Of a DNA stretch of 36,900 bases, positions 29,507 to 36,900 are shown piece after piece. How positions within the stretch are numbered: the first letter of the stretch is position 1; every line of letters starts with the position of its first letter. Source of the DNA: DASUAL01 sp035763805 (GTDB lineage: Bacteria; Gemmatimonadota; Gemmatimonadetes; Gemmatimonadales; GWC2-71-9). The position numbers and the translations under genes were made by a program. The stretch spans positions 1 through 36,900 of the forward strand of contig DASUAL010000057.1 of NCBI GenBank assembly GCA_035763805.1, given 5' to 3'. Below the pieces are notes generated by a model. That model worked only from the letters and a program-made list of their open reading frames with translations. It was not told the origin of the DNA and ran no database searches.

Positions 29507-30304
29507 TCAGTGCCCGCCGTCGGAATCCTCGTGGTCGTCGTCCAGACCGTCCTCGTCATTGTCGCGGAAGCTGTCGAACGAGCGGATGATATTGTCGCGC
29601 ACGAGATCCTCGTTCGCGCCGCCCGTGTTCGCGGTCTGGGGATCAACCAGGGTGGTGCCGCTCAGGAACCATCCGCTTAAATCTACTCGCAGGGTCAGCG
29701 CCGTCGTCGCCCCTTCGCTCACGACGAGCGGGGGGGCGAGCGGTAGCTCCTGCTCGGCGTTCAAGTCGCTCGTGTAGGTGAAGGCGGCACCGTTGAAGGT
29801 GCCCTGGACGCGGATGCTGATCCGGGCGAAGTCCGGGTGGGCCGCGAGGAACTCCCGGTCCAGCGCGTTGCCGTCGTCCTCTGGCTTGTGGAGCTCGAAC
29901 TCCACCTCGTCGTACACTCCCGCCGCGACGCTCGCCGTGAACACCCGCTCGGTTCCGCCGCCCAGCGGCAGGTCGAGCAGGATCGGCGCTGTCTCGAACT
30001 CTTCACAGGCGTCGTCCCCGGGAGTGCCGCAGTCAGCCTCCTCGACGCGCTTCAGCTCCACCTCGCGCAGCACCAGCTCGACGCTGGAGATGACGAGCGT
30101 GTTGGTACCGTCGGTGAACGTCTCGGGCGCGCCCGATTGCAGGGAGGCGGAGATGGCTGATCCGGCGGGAGGACCCACCGGCGCTTGGCGGGTTGAGAGG
30201 GCGAGGCTGACGGGCGCGGTGCCGCGGGGCCCCGCCCCGTCGTTGCACGCGACCGCCGCCAGTGTGGCCGCTGTCACCAGATGACTACCCAGAGAGATTC
30301 GCAT
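29507..30304 (-). CDS. Acidic putative lipoprotein, possible DUF4382 type
   Basis: A 265-residue protein starting with ATG at 30304, with GAGGA upstream. The signal-like N-terminus MRISLGSHLVTAATLAAVAC ends at a lipobox-type cysteine, suggesting a lipid anchor. The body is beta-rich (VISSVELVLREVELKRV, VFTASVAAGVYDEVEFELHK), a pattern I associate with DUF4382-like proteins, but I am not sure of the family. The C-terminus is very acidic (FRDNDEDGLDDDHEDSDGGH) and resembles a calcium-binding loop. It ends in a strong terminator and is divergent from the MCP gene. Confidence 0.78.
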   Translation of the reverse strand: MRISLGSHLVTAATLAAVACNDGAGPRGTAPVSLALSTRQAPVGPPAGSAISASLQSGAPETFTDGTNTLVISSVELVLREVELKRVEEADCGTPGDDACEEFETAPILLDLPLGGGTERVFTASVAAGVYDEVEFELHKPEDDGNALDREFLAAHPDFARISIRVQGTFNGAAFTYTSDLNAEQELPLAPPLVVSEGATTALTLRVDLSGWFLSGTTLVDPQTANTGGANEDLVRDNIIRSFDSFRDNDEDGLDDDHEDSDGGH

Positions 30305-30374
30305 GGATTCCTCGAAAAAGGGGTGGCCGTGTTCGACGCGCCATCCGGAGTGCAGGAGGCATGCCGCGCGTGGC

Positions 30375-30402
30375 TTGTGCCTAAGGAGCCGCCGTGTAAG
30401 AT
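30375..30402 (+). promoter_or_regulatory. Candidate promoter of the MCP gene
   Basis: TTGTGC (30375-30380) and TAAGAT (30397-30402) are 16 bp apart. Transcription would start near 30408, some 30 bases before the chosen GTG of the MCP gene. Confidence 0.45.
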
Positions 30403-30438
30403 GTTCATCGAAGCCGCGATGACCCAGAACGAGCCAGG

Positions 30439-32157
30439 GTGACCCGTCACGTGACAAGTCCGAACCTGCCCTCCCCACGGACGTCGCTTGCCTCCCGGAT
30501 GCGCGGCTGGGCCGACGACGCGACGGGCCTCGAGCAGCGGCTCAAGGATCTCGAAACGATCGCCCGCAGCCTGCGCCGACGCTGGTGGCTCGTGGGCACG
30601 GGGCTCGCGCTCGGACTGGTCGGCTGGGGTTTTGGCGCCGTGCGCGCCCGGCCGGGGACCATGGTGCTACTCGCCGGCGGCGGGCTCATTCTCAACGCGC
30701 TACTCGGCATCATCAACGAACGCGGCTGGTACCGCTGGTGGCTGATCTACGTGCTGGCGCTGCTCGACGTGGTGCTGGTCGCGGTCCTCGTCGTCTGGTT
30801 CGGCCACGGCGGCTTTGTGGTGGCGTTCCTCATCGCCGTGCTCCCCTACGCCTTCGACCAGGGAGATACCGTCGGCAACTTCCTCGTCCTGATGGCCGCA
30901 CTCGCCTACCTGGGCGCGGTCCAGGTGCACTACGTGGTCTACGGCGGGGAGCCAGCATTGTCGCCAGGACCTGTGCTTGAAACCGTGGCGCTCACGGTCG
31001 TGGCGCTGACGCTGAAGGAGATCCCGGCGACGCTCATCCAGCGGATCCGCCGGACACGCGGAGTGATGGGTGAGGCCGAACACGGCTATCTCGCCGTGCG
31101 CGCGCCCGCGCACGAGTCCGACGAACTCGGTTTCCTGGAGAAGAGCTTCAACAAGATGATCGAGGAGATCGGCACCACGATCTCCACAGTGCAGCGCGAG
31201 GCGGACGAAGTGGCGGCGTTCGCCGAGCAACTCGCGGCGTCGGCCGAGGAATTGCACGCCACGTCGGAGACGGTCACGCACACGGCGCAGCACCTGGCGC
31301 AGGATCTCGCGAATCAGCGCGAGATGGCGGAGACGGCGCGCGCCGAGAGTGCGAAAGCGGCGGACCAGGCGGAATCGCTGCGGGTGCGGGCGGAGCTCAT
31401 GCAGGTCGACGCCGCGCGACTCGTCGGGGCCGCGCAGCGCGGGCGCGAGCGGGTGGCGCGCGCGAGCCAAACGCTGCGCGCCGTGGGCGAGGAAGTGCAC
31501 GCCACCGCGTCCACCGTCGCCGGGCTGTCGGGCATGTCGGAGCGGATCGGCGTGTTTGCCCAGACCATCGCGCGGATTGCGCGACAGACGCACCTGCTCG
31601 CGCTCAACGCGGCGATCGAGGCGGCGCGGGCCGAAGAGCACGGCGAGGGCTTCGCCGTCGTGGCGGACGAGGTCCGGGCGCTCGCAGCGGAAGCGGGAAA
31701 GTCGGCACGCGAGGTGGCCGAGCTCGTCTCCGAGCTCCGCGCCGGCATCGACGCCGCCGCGCGAGCCATGCAGTCCGGCGAGGCGAAGGTGCGCGACATC
31801 GGGGCCGTTTCCGCCGAGGCGGACAGCGCGCTCCAGGAGCTGCACCAGGGGATCGAGTTGGTCGGCGATCTCGTCAACGCCACCGCGGAGGTATCGCACA
31901 GCCAAGCCCAGCGGCTCGCTGAACTCGCGCAGTCGCTGCAGCAGGTGGCCGCGATCTCAAGCGGTTCATCGCAGCGGGCCGACGGTGCCGCCGCCGCGAC
32001 GAGCGTCCAGATCACCTCGATGGGCGACCTCACGGTGACGTCGCAGCAGCTCGCTCAACTCGCGGAGCGGCTGCGGGCGAGCATCGCCCGCTTCTCGGTG
32101 CTGCGCCGAGAGCAGGACACCCGCGAGCATCCCGCCGCGCGCGCGGCGGCGGATTGA
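30439..32157 (+). CDS. Methyl-accepting chemotaxis protein, membrane-embedded sensor
   Basis: A 572-residue chemoreceptor. After a basic N-terminus, five hydrophobic segments fill residues 48-195 (for example WWLVGTGLALGLVGWGFGAV, WWLIYVLALLDVVLVAVLVV, VAFLIAVLPYAF). There is no large extracytoplasmic loop, so ligand sensing would be within or close to the membrane. A HAMP domain follows (EHGYLAVRAPAHESDELGF, SFNKMIEEIG). A long coiled coil carries the signalling tip IARQTHLLALNAAIEAARAE, which contacts CheA/CheW, and then EHGEGFAVVADEVRALA. No other chemotaxis gene is in the window. The GTG at 30439 overlaps the stop of a 7-codon ORF; a later GTG at 30451 is possible. Confidence 0.93.
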   Translation: MTRHVTSPNLPSPRTSLASRMRGWADDATGLEQRLKDLETIARSLRRRWWLVGTGLALGLVGWGFGAVRARPGTMVLLAGGGLILNALLGIINERGWYRWWLIYVLALLDVVLVAVLVVWFGHGGFVVAFLIAVLPYAFDQGDTVGNFLVLMAALAYLGAVQVHYVVYGGEPALSPGPVLETVALTVVALTLKEIPATLIQRIRRTRGVMGEAEHGYLAVRAPAHESDELGFLEKSFNKMIEEIGTTISTVQREADEVAAFAEQLAASAEELHATSETVTHTAQHLAQDLANQREMAETARAESAKAADQAESLRVRAELMQVDAARLVGAAQRGRERVARASQTLRAVGEEVHATASTVAGLSGMSERIGVFAQTIARIARQTHLLALNAAIEAARAEEHGEGFAVVADEVRALAAEAGKSAREVAELVSELRAGIDAAARAMQSGEAKVRDIGAVSAEADSALQELHQGIELVGDLVNATAEVSHSQAQRLAELAQSLQQVAAISSGSSQRADGAAAATSVQITSMGDLTVTSQQLAQLAERLRASIARFSVLRREQDTREHPAARAAAD

Positions 32158-33021
32158 TCACCCCGCCCGGGAAACGCGAGCCGCGTCCGGTCCTTGGTCC
32201 CAGATCCCCGCGTTAAGGGGGTGAAACGCGCGCAGGGTCTCCCGGTACGGGGTGATCAGCAGGTCCACGTAGCGCTCGAGCGAGACGTCGAACGGGAAGC
32301 GCCGCCGGAACTCCCCCGCCGTGACGCCCAGCATCGCCTTCAGGTGCCGGCCGAAGCTCTGCGGCGACGAGTAGTCCAGCCGGTACGCGACATCGGCGAC
32401 CGAAAGCCCGGGGTTCAAGAACAAGTAGGCCGCGTTGAGGAGCCGCATTCCGGCGAGATATGTTTTGGGAGAGGGAAGCGCCGCGCGGTAGAAGCGCGAC
32501 ATCAACGTGCTGGGACAGATCCGCAAGTGACGCGCCAGCGCCCGCACGGTGCAGAGGGCGGGGGCCAGGCGCGCCAGCGCCTCGAAGAACACCCGCACGT
32601 CCCCGGTCGACTCGCTCAGCGCCGGCATCACGCGGGCGAGGATGCGGGCCGCCAGCGGCGAGGCCGGGTGGCCGACCAAGTCGCGCAGGCGGCGCCAGCC
32701 CGCAGGCTCGGTGCAGTCCACGGCGGTCCGGACGCCCGTCGCGCCCAGCCGGAGGAGCGTCTCGGTCGCCTCGCGGTCGTAGCGCGATACCAGAGCGACG
32801 GCGGGGATCGCGGGGAACTCGCGCACGAAGCGCGCCACCGCGGGCAGCTCGTCGCCACGACACTTGTGAACCGAGATGACGAGCGCATCCACCTTTTGTC
32901 TTCGCGCGGCATGCAGCGCGTCCCGGAAGGAGCTGGCGTGCAGCGTGGTGAAGCAGCCGTCGCCGGCGGCGTCGACCCGCGGGCGCTCGGGTGCCGGGAG
33001 GACGGTGCAGATGGTCACCAT
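32158..33021 (-). CDS. AraC-family transcriptional regulator
   Basis: A 287-residue protein. The last third is an AraC/XylS double helix-turn-helix: the first in VRALARHLRICPSTLMSRF, and the second in LSVADVAYRLDYSSPQSFGR followed by HLKAMLGVTAGEFRRRFP. The N-terminal 130 residues look like a receiver-type alpha/beta fold (ALVISVHKC, IPAVALVSRYDREATETLLR, ATGVRTAVDC) without an obvious phospho-site. ATG at 33021 is the most plausible start. The gene is convergent with the MCP gene, with no space between the two ends, and divergent from the M28 peptidase gene. Confidence 0.88.
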   Translation of the reverse strand: MVTICTVLPAPERPRVDAAGDGCFTTLHASSFRDALHAARRQKVDALVISVHKCRGDELPAVARFVREFPAIPAVALVSRYDREATETLLRLGATGVRTAVDCTEPAGWRRLRDLVGHPASPLAARILARVMPALSESTGDVRVFFEALARLAPALCTVRALARHLRICPSTLMSRFYRAALPSPKTYLAGMRLLNAAYLFLNPGLSVADVAYRLDYSSPQSFGRHLKAMLGVTAGEFRRRFPFDVSLERYVDLLITPYRETLRAFHPLNAGIWDQGPDAARVSRAG

Positions 33022-34004
33022 GCGCGGGAGACCATAGCATAGCGCCGTCAACCTCAGGTCAAGGTGCGCCCGTCCCGCCACGCGACCCGGGCGCGGCCGC
33101 GCCCGACGCCTCAACCCCTCGTCAACGCGCGGCGCTCGCCCTGCGCCTGCGCCGCCACATCTTGGCGCTCGAGGGTGTGCGTCATCCCGTGGCGGCGCCG
33201 GAGCGCCACCGCGCGGCGCGCGACTACCTCACCGCCGAACTCCGCGCCGCCGGCCTAGCCGTCGACCTCGCCCCTTTCAGCTTCCGCGGCCGCACGTACC
33301 ACAACGTTGTGGGCACGCTGCCCGGGCGCGACCCCGAGCAGCCGCACCTGCTCGTCGGCGCGCACTTCGACTCGACCGCGTCCACGCCCGGCGCCGACGA
33401 CAATGCAAGCGGCGTCGCCGCCCTGATCGAGTGTGCGCGCCTGGTCGCGCCCCACGCGCCTCAGGCCGGCGTCGCGTTCACAGGACTCGATCTCGAGGAG
33501 TTGCAGACCGTTACCGGGAAGTACCGCGTGGGGAGCCGCGCGCTCGCCCGTACCGCCCGCGCGCGGGGAGACCGGCTTCGGGGCGCGCTGATCCTCGAGA
33601 TGGTGGGCTACTGCGACCCGACGCCCGGCAGCCAGATCGTCCCGCCATTCGTGGGCATCGAGGTGCCGCGGCAGGGGAATTTCCTCGCGGCAGTGGGCGA
33701 CGGCCGCTCGCGGCCGCTGCTCGAGGCGTTCCTCGCCGGCGCTCGCGCGGCGGTACCCGATCTCCCGCTCGTCGCCTACCGGGCGCGAGTGCGCGGCTGG
33801 CTCATGCCGCTGACGCGCCTGTCCGACAACGCGTCCTTCTGGGACGCCGGCTATCCGTCCCTGATGCTCACTGATACGGCGTTTCTGAGAAATCCGCACT
33901 ACCATCAATGGACCGACACGAGCGAGACGCTCGACTTTGAATTCATGGCGAAGGTGACGGAGGCAACGGTGGGAGCGATATTGAGGATTGCGAGCGCCGT
34001 GTGA
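32991..34004 (+). CDS. M28-family zinc peptidase, start uncertain
   Basis: A zinc aminopeptidase-like protein of the M28 family. The metal and catalytic residues are visible: LLVGAHFDSTAST (H and D), GADDNASGVAALIE (bridging D), GLDLEEL (catalytic and metal Glu), a region ILEMVGYCDP, and the last metal His in NPHYHQWTD. The domain proper begins near residue 50 (LRRHILALEGVRHPVAAPER). The furthest start is a GTG at 32991, but it overlaps the first codons of the divergent regulator gene. No ATG lies in frame before the domain, so a later TTG around 33162 may be used. No signal peptide is seen. It is followed after 13 bases by the DUF4198 gene. Confidence 0.85.
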   Translation: MPGGRCRWSPCAGDHSIAPSTSGQGAPVPPRDPGAAAPDASTPRQRAALALRLRRHILALEGVRHPVAAPERHRAARDYLTAELRAAGLAVDLAPFSFRGRTYHNVVGTLPGRDPEQPHLLVGAHFDSTASTPGADDNASGVAALIECARLVAPHAPQAGVAFTGLDLEELQTVTGKYRVGSRALARTARARGDRLRGALILEMVGYCDPTPGSQIVPPFVGIEVPRQGNFLAAVGDGRSRPLLEAFLAGARAAVPDLPLVAYRARVRGWLMPLTRLSDNASFWDAGYPSLMLTDTAFLRNPHYHQWTDTSETLDFEFMAKVTEATVGAILRIASAV

Positions 34005-34017
34005 ACCGGAAGGACGC

Positions 34018-34791
34018 ATGACACGCTCAGCTGCACTAGCGCTGCTCTTGTTGCTCGCAGCCCCCCTCGCGGCCGCACACGATTTTTGGCTCGTGCCGGT
34101 CGGAGGGGAGATCGAGGCGCGCACGGGGTCCCGCTTCCCGGTGAGCACCAACGCGATCACCCCGGAGCGAATCGCCGAGGCGGTGGCGGTGAGCCGGGCG
34201 GGGCGGAAGCCTCTCGACGTCGTGGGCACGCGCGACTCGGCACTCGTGCTCAAGGCGGATCCCACGATCGGGGGAACGATCTGGGCCGCGGTGGCGCTGC
34301 ATCCCCGGCGCATCGACTTGAGCGCGAAGGACTTCAACGAGTACCTGCGCGAGGATGGCTTGCCTCAGATCCACGCACTCCGCGAGCGCCGCGGCGAGCT
34401 CGACCGGCCAGCGGTCGAGCGCTACCAGAAATTCGCGAAGGCGTTGCTTCGGCGCCCCGGCACGGGCTCAGTGACGCTCGCGGCGCTGGGCCACCGCCTC
34501 GAGCTCGTAGCGTTGGACGACCCGGCGGCGCTCGCGCGCGGGGACACGCTGGACATCGCCGTGCGGTTCGAGGGGAAGGCCCTTCCCGGACTCACGGTGC
34601 ACGCCGGGTACGCCGGGCAAGCCGACTCGAGCCACGCGTTCACGCGGGTGTCGGACCTGCAGGGCGGGATCCGCGTGCCCCTCACGCGTCCCGGACTGTG
34701 GTACGTGCGCACGATCCACATGCGGGAAGCACAAGATCCGCAGGTCGATTGGGAGAGCTTCTGGGCGTCCCTGACCTTCACGGTGCCGTGA
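34018..34791 (+). CDS. DUF4198 periplasmic protein
   Basis: A 257-residue exported protein. A clear signal peptide (SAALALLLLLAAPLAAAHDF) leads to the family's HDFWLVP start, which after cleavage would put a histidine and aspartate near the new N-terminus. The DUF4198 family has been linked to transition-metal (nickel or cobalt) uptake, but not demonstrated here, and no metal transporter is adjacent. The ATG at 34018 has GGAAGG eight bases upstream. Its stop overlaps the GTG of the next small gene, and it is 13 bases from the M28 peptidase gene. Confidence 0.9.
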   Translation: MTRSAALALLLLLAAPLAAAHDFWLVPVGGEIEARTGSRFPVSTNAITPERIAEAVAVSRAGRKPLDVVGTRDSALVLKADPTIGGTIWAAVALHPRRIDLSAKDFNEYLREDGLPQIHALRERRGELDRPAVERYQKFAKALLRRPGTGSVTLAALGHRLELVALDDPAALARGDTLDIAVRFEGKALPGLTVHAGYAGQADSSHAFTRVSDLQGGIRVPLTRPGLWYVRTIHMREAQDPQVDWESFWASLTFTVP

Positions 34792-35138
34792 CGCCGGGCT
34801 CGCCGCAGCGCGCGCGGCGGGTGGCGCTAGCCCTCGCGGCGGTCGCCCTCGTGCTCGCCGCCGCGGGCGCCATCTCGTTCCGGGGCTTCGTCACCCGGAC
34901 GAAGAACGACCCCGGATTCCTGTACCGCGACCCGACGACGCTCGAGAAGCTCCTGAAGCGGGCGCGCGAGGCGGAGGCACACGGCGATCGCGGCACGGCG
35001 ACGGCGACCTACCGATTCATCCTCACTGTGGGGGCGAAGGGCGATTCAACGCTCGAGCCGTATGTCGCGGCGGCCCAGGCGGGGTTGACCCGGCTCACCC
35101 CAGGAGCTGCTGATACACTGCCAGGTCGCCCGTACTGA
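34788..35138 (+). CDS. Small membrane protein
   Basis: A 116-residue protein with a basic N-terminus and one membrane segment (ALALAAVALVLAAAGAISF), then a helical part that looks like a partial TPR (TLEKLLKRAREAEAHGD, TATYRFILTVGAKGD). GTG at 34788 overlaps the stop of the DUF4198 gene as GTGA. Its 3' end overlaps the 3' end of the macro-domain gene on the opposite strand by 44 bases. The family is not recognised. Confidence 0.75.
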   Translation: MTPGSPQRARRVALALAAVALVLAAAGAISFRGFVTRTKNDPGFLYRDPTTLEKLLKRAREAEAHGDRGTATATYRFILTVGAKGDSTLEPYVAAAQAGLTRLTPGAADTLPGRPY

Positions 35139-35601
35139 AGCACACGAACCGCACCAGTTCCACGGACGTCGACTTCCTCAGTGCCTCCCGCACCGTCTCC
35201 ACCGCGATCTTCGCCGCCTGGTCGACCGGATAGCGGTACGCGCCCGTGCTAATCGAGGGGAAAGCGATCGACCGGACGCCGTGCGCAGCCGCGAGCGTGA
35301 GTGAGTTGGCGTAGCAGTTGCGGAGCAGCTCCGGCTCCCCACGCATGCCACCGCTCCACACCGGGCCGACCGTGTGAATCACGTATTTCGCCGGCAGCCG
35401 GTAGCCCTTAGTGATCCGGGCCTCGCCGGTGGGGCAACCGCCGATCCGTTTGCACTCCTCGAGCAATTCGCGCCCGGCGGCGCGATGGATCGCGCCGTCC
35501 ACCCCACCGCCGCCGAGCAGGCTCGTGTTCGCAGCGTTGACGATGGCATCGACCGGCTGGGTGGTGATGTCACCCTGGGCTGCCTCGATGCGGGCGGTCA
35601 A
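35095..35601 (-). CDS. Macro-domain protein (O-acetyl-ADP-ribose deacetylase type)
   Basis: A 168-residue macro domain of the YmdB/MacroD type, which hydrolyses ADP-ribose esters or O-acetyl-ADP-ribose. The phosphate-binding loops are complete: GDITTQPVDAIVNAANTSLL, then GGGGVDGAIHRAAG, PAKYVIHTVGPVWSG and PSISTGAYRYPVDQA. The start appears to be TTG at 35601, 16 bases after the stop of the phosphatase gene, because the family N-terminus (RIEAAQGDI) begins right there and no ATG or GTG is nearby. It runs on the same strand as the SixA-like gene. Confidence 0.93.
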   Translation of the reverse strand: MTARIEAAQGDITTQPVDAIVNAANTSLLGGGGVDGAIHRAAGRELLEECKRIGGCPTGEARITKGYRLPAKYVIHTVGPVWSGGMRGEPELLRNCYANSLTLAAAHGVRSIAFPSISTGAYRYPVDQAAKIAVETVREALRKSTSVELVRFVCFSTGDLAVYQQLLG

Positions 35602-35617
35602 GGGCGGCAGAGACTCG

Positions 35618-36091
35618 TCATGGGACCAGCTCCGGCGTCAGCATCCATCCGACTCGCCAGCGGCCCTCGTCGTTCCCAAGGCACACGATGCCACCCATGC
35701 GGAACGCGACGATGTCGCGCGCGGGGTCGCCCACGAGGAGCAGCGACGCGAGCCGGCTGAGATGGGGCAGGTGGCCGACCAGCATCGTGGGCTCCGTCAA
35801 CTCCGCGACGGCCCGCTGCGCGATCGCGGGGTCGTCCATCGGTGCGAGGCCCGCCAGCTGGACCACGCCGCGGGGGGGAGACAGTGCGGCGGCGATGATT
35901 TCCGCAGTCTCCCGGGCCCGCAGCTTCCCCGAGTGGGCCACACGCGCCAACCGGACTTCGGCCCGCGCCGCGGCGCGGGCCACGCTTTCCACGTCGCCGC
36001 GCCCCCGCTCGGTCAACGGCCGCGCGGGATCCTCCGTTTCCGGCTTCGCCTCCCCGTGTTGAACGAGGTAGAGAAGCCGGAGCGGGGCCAT
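35618..36091 (-). CDS. sixA: SixA-like phosphohistidine phosphatase
   Basis: A 157-residue histidine-phosphatase-superfamily protein. The catalytic histidine motif is LVQHGEAKPE near the N-terminus (QHG in place of RHG, a variant seen in this clade of SixA-like proteins), and the second histidine is in MLVGHLPHLSRLASLLL. The length and PARPLTERGRGDVE region fit SixA, which removes phosphate from phosphohistidine on signalling proteins. A target is not identifiable. The ATG at 36091 starts a gene divergent from the last kinase and 16 bases before the macro-domain gene. Confidence 0.88.
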   Translation of the reverse strand: MAPLRLLYLVQHGEAKPETEDPARPLTERGRGDVESVARAAARAEVRLARVAHSGKLRARETAEIIAAALSPPRGVVQLAGLAPMDDPAIAQRAVAELTEPTMLVGHLPHLSRLASLLLVGDPARDIVAFRMGGIVCLGNDEGRWRVGWMLTPELVP

Positions 36092-36121
36092 GGGCTCAAG
36101 CTATCGCGCGCCCCGCGACGG

Positions 36122-36146
36122 GCAATGACGAGAAGCCCGTCGTTGC
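36122..36146. other. Inverted repeat upstream of sixA and the kinase
   Basis: GCAATGACG (36122-36130) and CGTCGTTGC (36138-36146) pair with one G-T wobble over a 7-base loop. It lies in the 96-bp divergent intergenic region between sixA and the kinase, so it could be a shared operator. No T-run follows. Confidence 0.35.
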
Positions 36147-36187
36147 TTGCGATTCCGGTCGGATAGCCGACGAGCGGCACGGACCGT

Positions 36188-36900
36188 ATGATTAGCTCCA
36201 CGAGCACTCCCTCCGAGCCGAGGGGGCTGCTCGACCCCCTCGGCCTCCTCCGCGCCGCCCTTGCGGGGCGCTACACGATCGAGCGCACACTCGGTCGCGG
36301 TGGGATGGCCACAGTCTACCTCGCCCGCGACCTGAGGCACCAACGCGCGGTCGCCGTCAAGGTGCTCCGTCCCGATCTGTTCGATTCATCAGGACGCGAG
36401 CGATTCCTGCGGGAAATCGAGATCGCCGCCGGGTTGCAGCACCCGAACATCCTCCCTCTCCACGACTCGGGAGCGGCCGACGGGCTCCTCTACTACGTGA
36501 TGCCGTACGTCGAGGGCGAATCACTCCGCGACCGGCTCGACCGCGAGAACCAGCTCCCGGTGGACGAGGCGCTGCGGATCGCGCGGGAAGTGGCGGAGGC
36601 GCTTGGATATGCCCATGGCCACGGGATCGTTCACCGCGACATTAAGCCGGCGAACGTCCTGCTGTCGGCCGGGCACGCACTCGTGATGGACTTTGGGATC
36701 GCACACGCGATCTCAGAGGCGGGGGGGCCGCAGCTGACAGAGCGCGGGATCGCGGTCGGGACGCCAGCCTACATGAGCCCGGAGCAGGCGAGCGGACGGG
36801 AGGCGGTGGACGCGCGCAGCGATCTCTACGCCCTCGGGTGCGTCGTGTACGAGATGCTGGCGGGCGAGCCGCCGTTCACGGGTCGGACGGCGCAGGCGAT
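36188..36900 (+). CDS. Ser/Thr protein kinase, cut by the window edge
   Basis: The first 237 residues of a Hanks-type kinase; the rest lies beyond the window. The start ATG at 36188 gives MISSTSTPSEPRGLLDPLGL, an N-terminus common in Gemmatimonadota kinases. The glycine loop GRGGMATVYLARD, ATP lysine in VAVKVLRPD, catalytic loop IVHRDIKPANVLL, DFGIAHAI, and SPEQASGRE are all present, so the kinase is complete as far as seen. Kinases of this shape usually continue into a membrane segment and an extracytoplasmic beta-propeller or TPR region, but that cannot be checked here. Confidence 0.92.
   Translation, partial: MISSTSTPSEPRGLLDPLGLLRAALAGRYTIERTLGRGGMATVYLARDLRHQRAVAVKVLRPDLFDSSGRERFLREIEIAAGLQHPNILPLHDSGAADGLLYYVMPYVEGESLRDRLDRENQLPVDEALRIAREVAEALGYAHGHGIVHRDIKPANVLLSAGHALVMDFGIAHAISEAGGPQLTERGIAVGTPAYMSPEQASGREAVDARSDLYALGCVVYEMLAGEPPFTGRTAQA

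Noticed and set aside
1..36900. tRNA or rRNA genes
   Set aside because: I scanned for T-loop-like GTTCGAATCC-type patterns and conserved rRNA stretches and found none that extend into a full gene.

Overview
The window is a very GC-rich chromosomal segment, apparently from a Gemmatimonadota-like bacterium. This placement is an inference from gene content: a GWxTD-domain lipoprotein beside a lytic transglycosylase, PASTA-less Ser/Thr kinases with a GRGGMATVYLA-type glycine loop, a cytosolic kinase beside pyrE, and many lipoproteins of unknown function. No rRNA, tRNA, CRISPR array, insertion sequence or prophage gene was found. Most of the window is housekeeping and envelope genes, densely packed, with stop and start codons often overlapping as GTGA.

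Region 1 (1-1767) has no convincing gene. It carries six diverged copies of a roughly 40-bp element, 233 to 405 bp apart. The core of each is three CTGT-type words at exact 11-bp steps. A second conserved block recurs downstream of copies 4, 5 and 6, and in the last case it lies inside the 3' end of a cyclase gene, so the array appears to be physically related to that gene.

Region 2 (1768-4906, minus strand) reads as one five-gene operon: a TetR regulator, a membrane-anchored DUF4253 protein, two small unknown genes and a kynurenine-formamidase-like cyclase. The last two genes are broken by frameshifts. Palindromes and GATAC half-sites lie in the intergenic region upstream of tetR.

Region 3 (5132-7340, plus) has two zinc-ribbon membrane proteins, the second a site-2 protease, and a 7Fe ferredoxin with its own promoter. 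Region 4 (7363-9533, minus) has a thioesterase-alpha/beta-hydrolase fusion coupled to a PLP enzyme. Region 5 (9566-10857, plus) is a small ORF coupled to RNase D. Region 6 (10854-14748, minus) runs matrixin-like protease, radical SAM AmrS, beta-lactamase-fold hydrolase, DCC oxidoreductase and DUF59 protein.

Region 7 (14813-17116, plus) is an MMPL/RND exporter. Region 8 (17113-24748, minus) holds a DUF4031-like protein, a type IV pilin, DNA polymerase I (with its proofreading metal ligands apparently lost), a cold-shock protein with a hairpin leader and terminator, a Slt-type lytic transglycosylase and the GWxTD lipoprotein. Region 9 (24790-29431, plus) holds a Ser/Thr kinase, pyrE, a sigma54-activator-like protein with a degenerate receiver, a lipoprotein and a TPR protein. 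Region 10 (29507-36900) is mixed in strand: acidic lipoprotein, cytosolic-signalling MCP, AraC-type regulator, M28 peptidase, DUF4198 protein, small membrane protein, macro-domain protein, SixA-like phosphatase and a Ser/Thr kinase cut by the window edge.

The most unusual parts are the phased repeat array with its link to the cyclase 3' end, and the decaying TetR-DUF4253-cyclase operon beside it.
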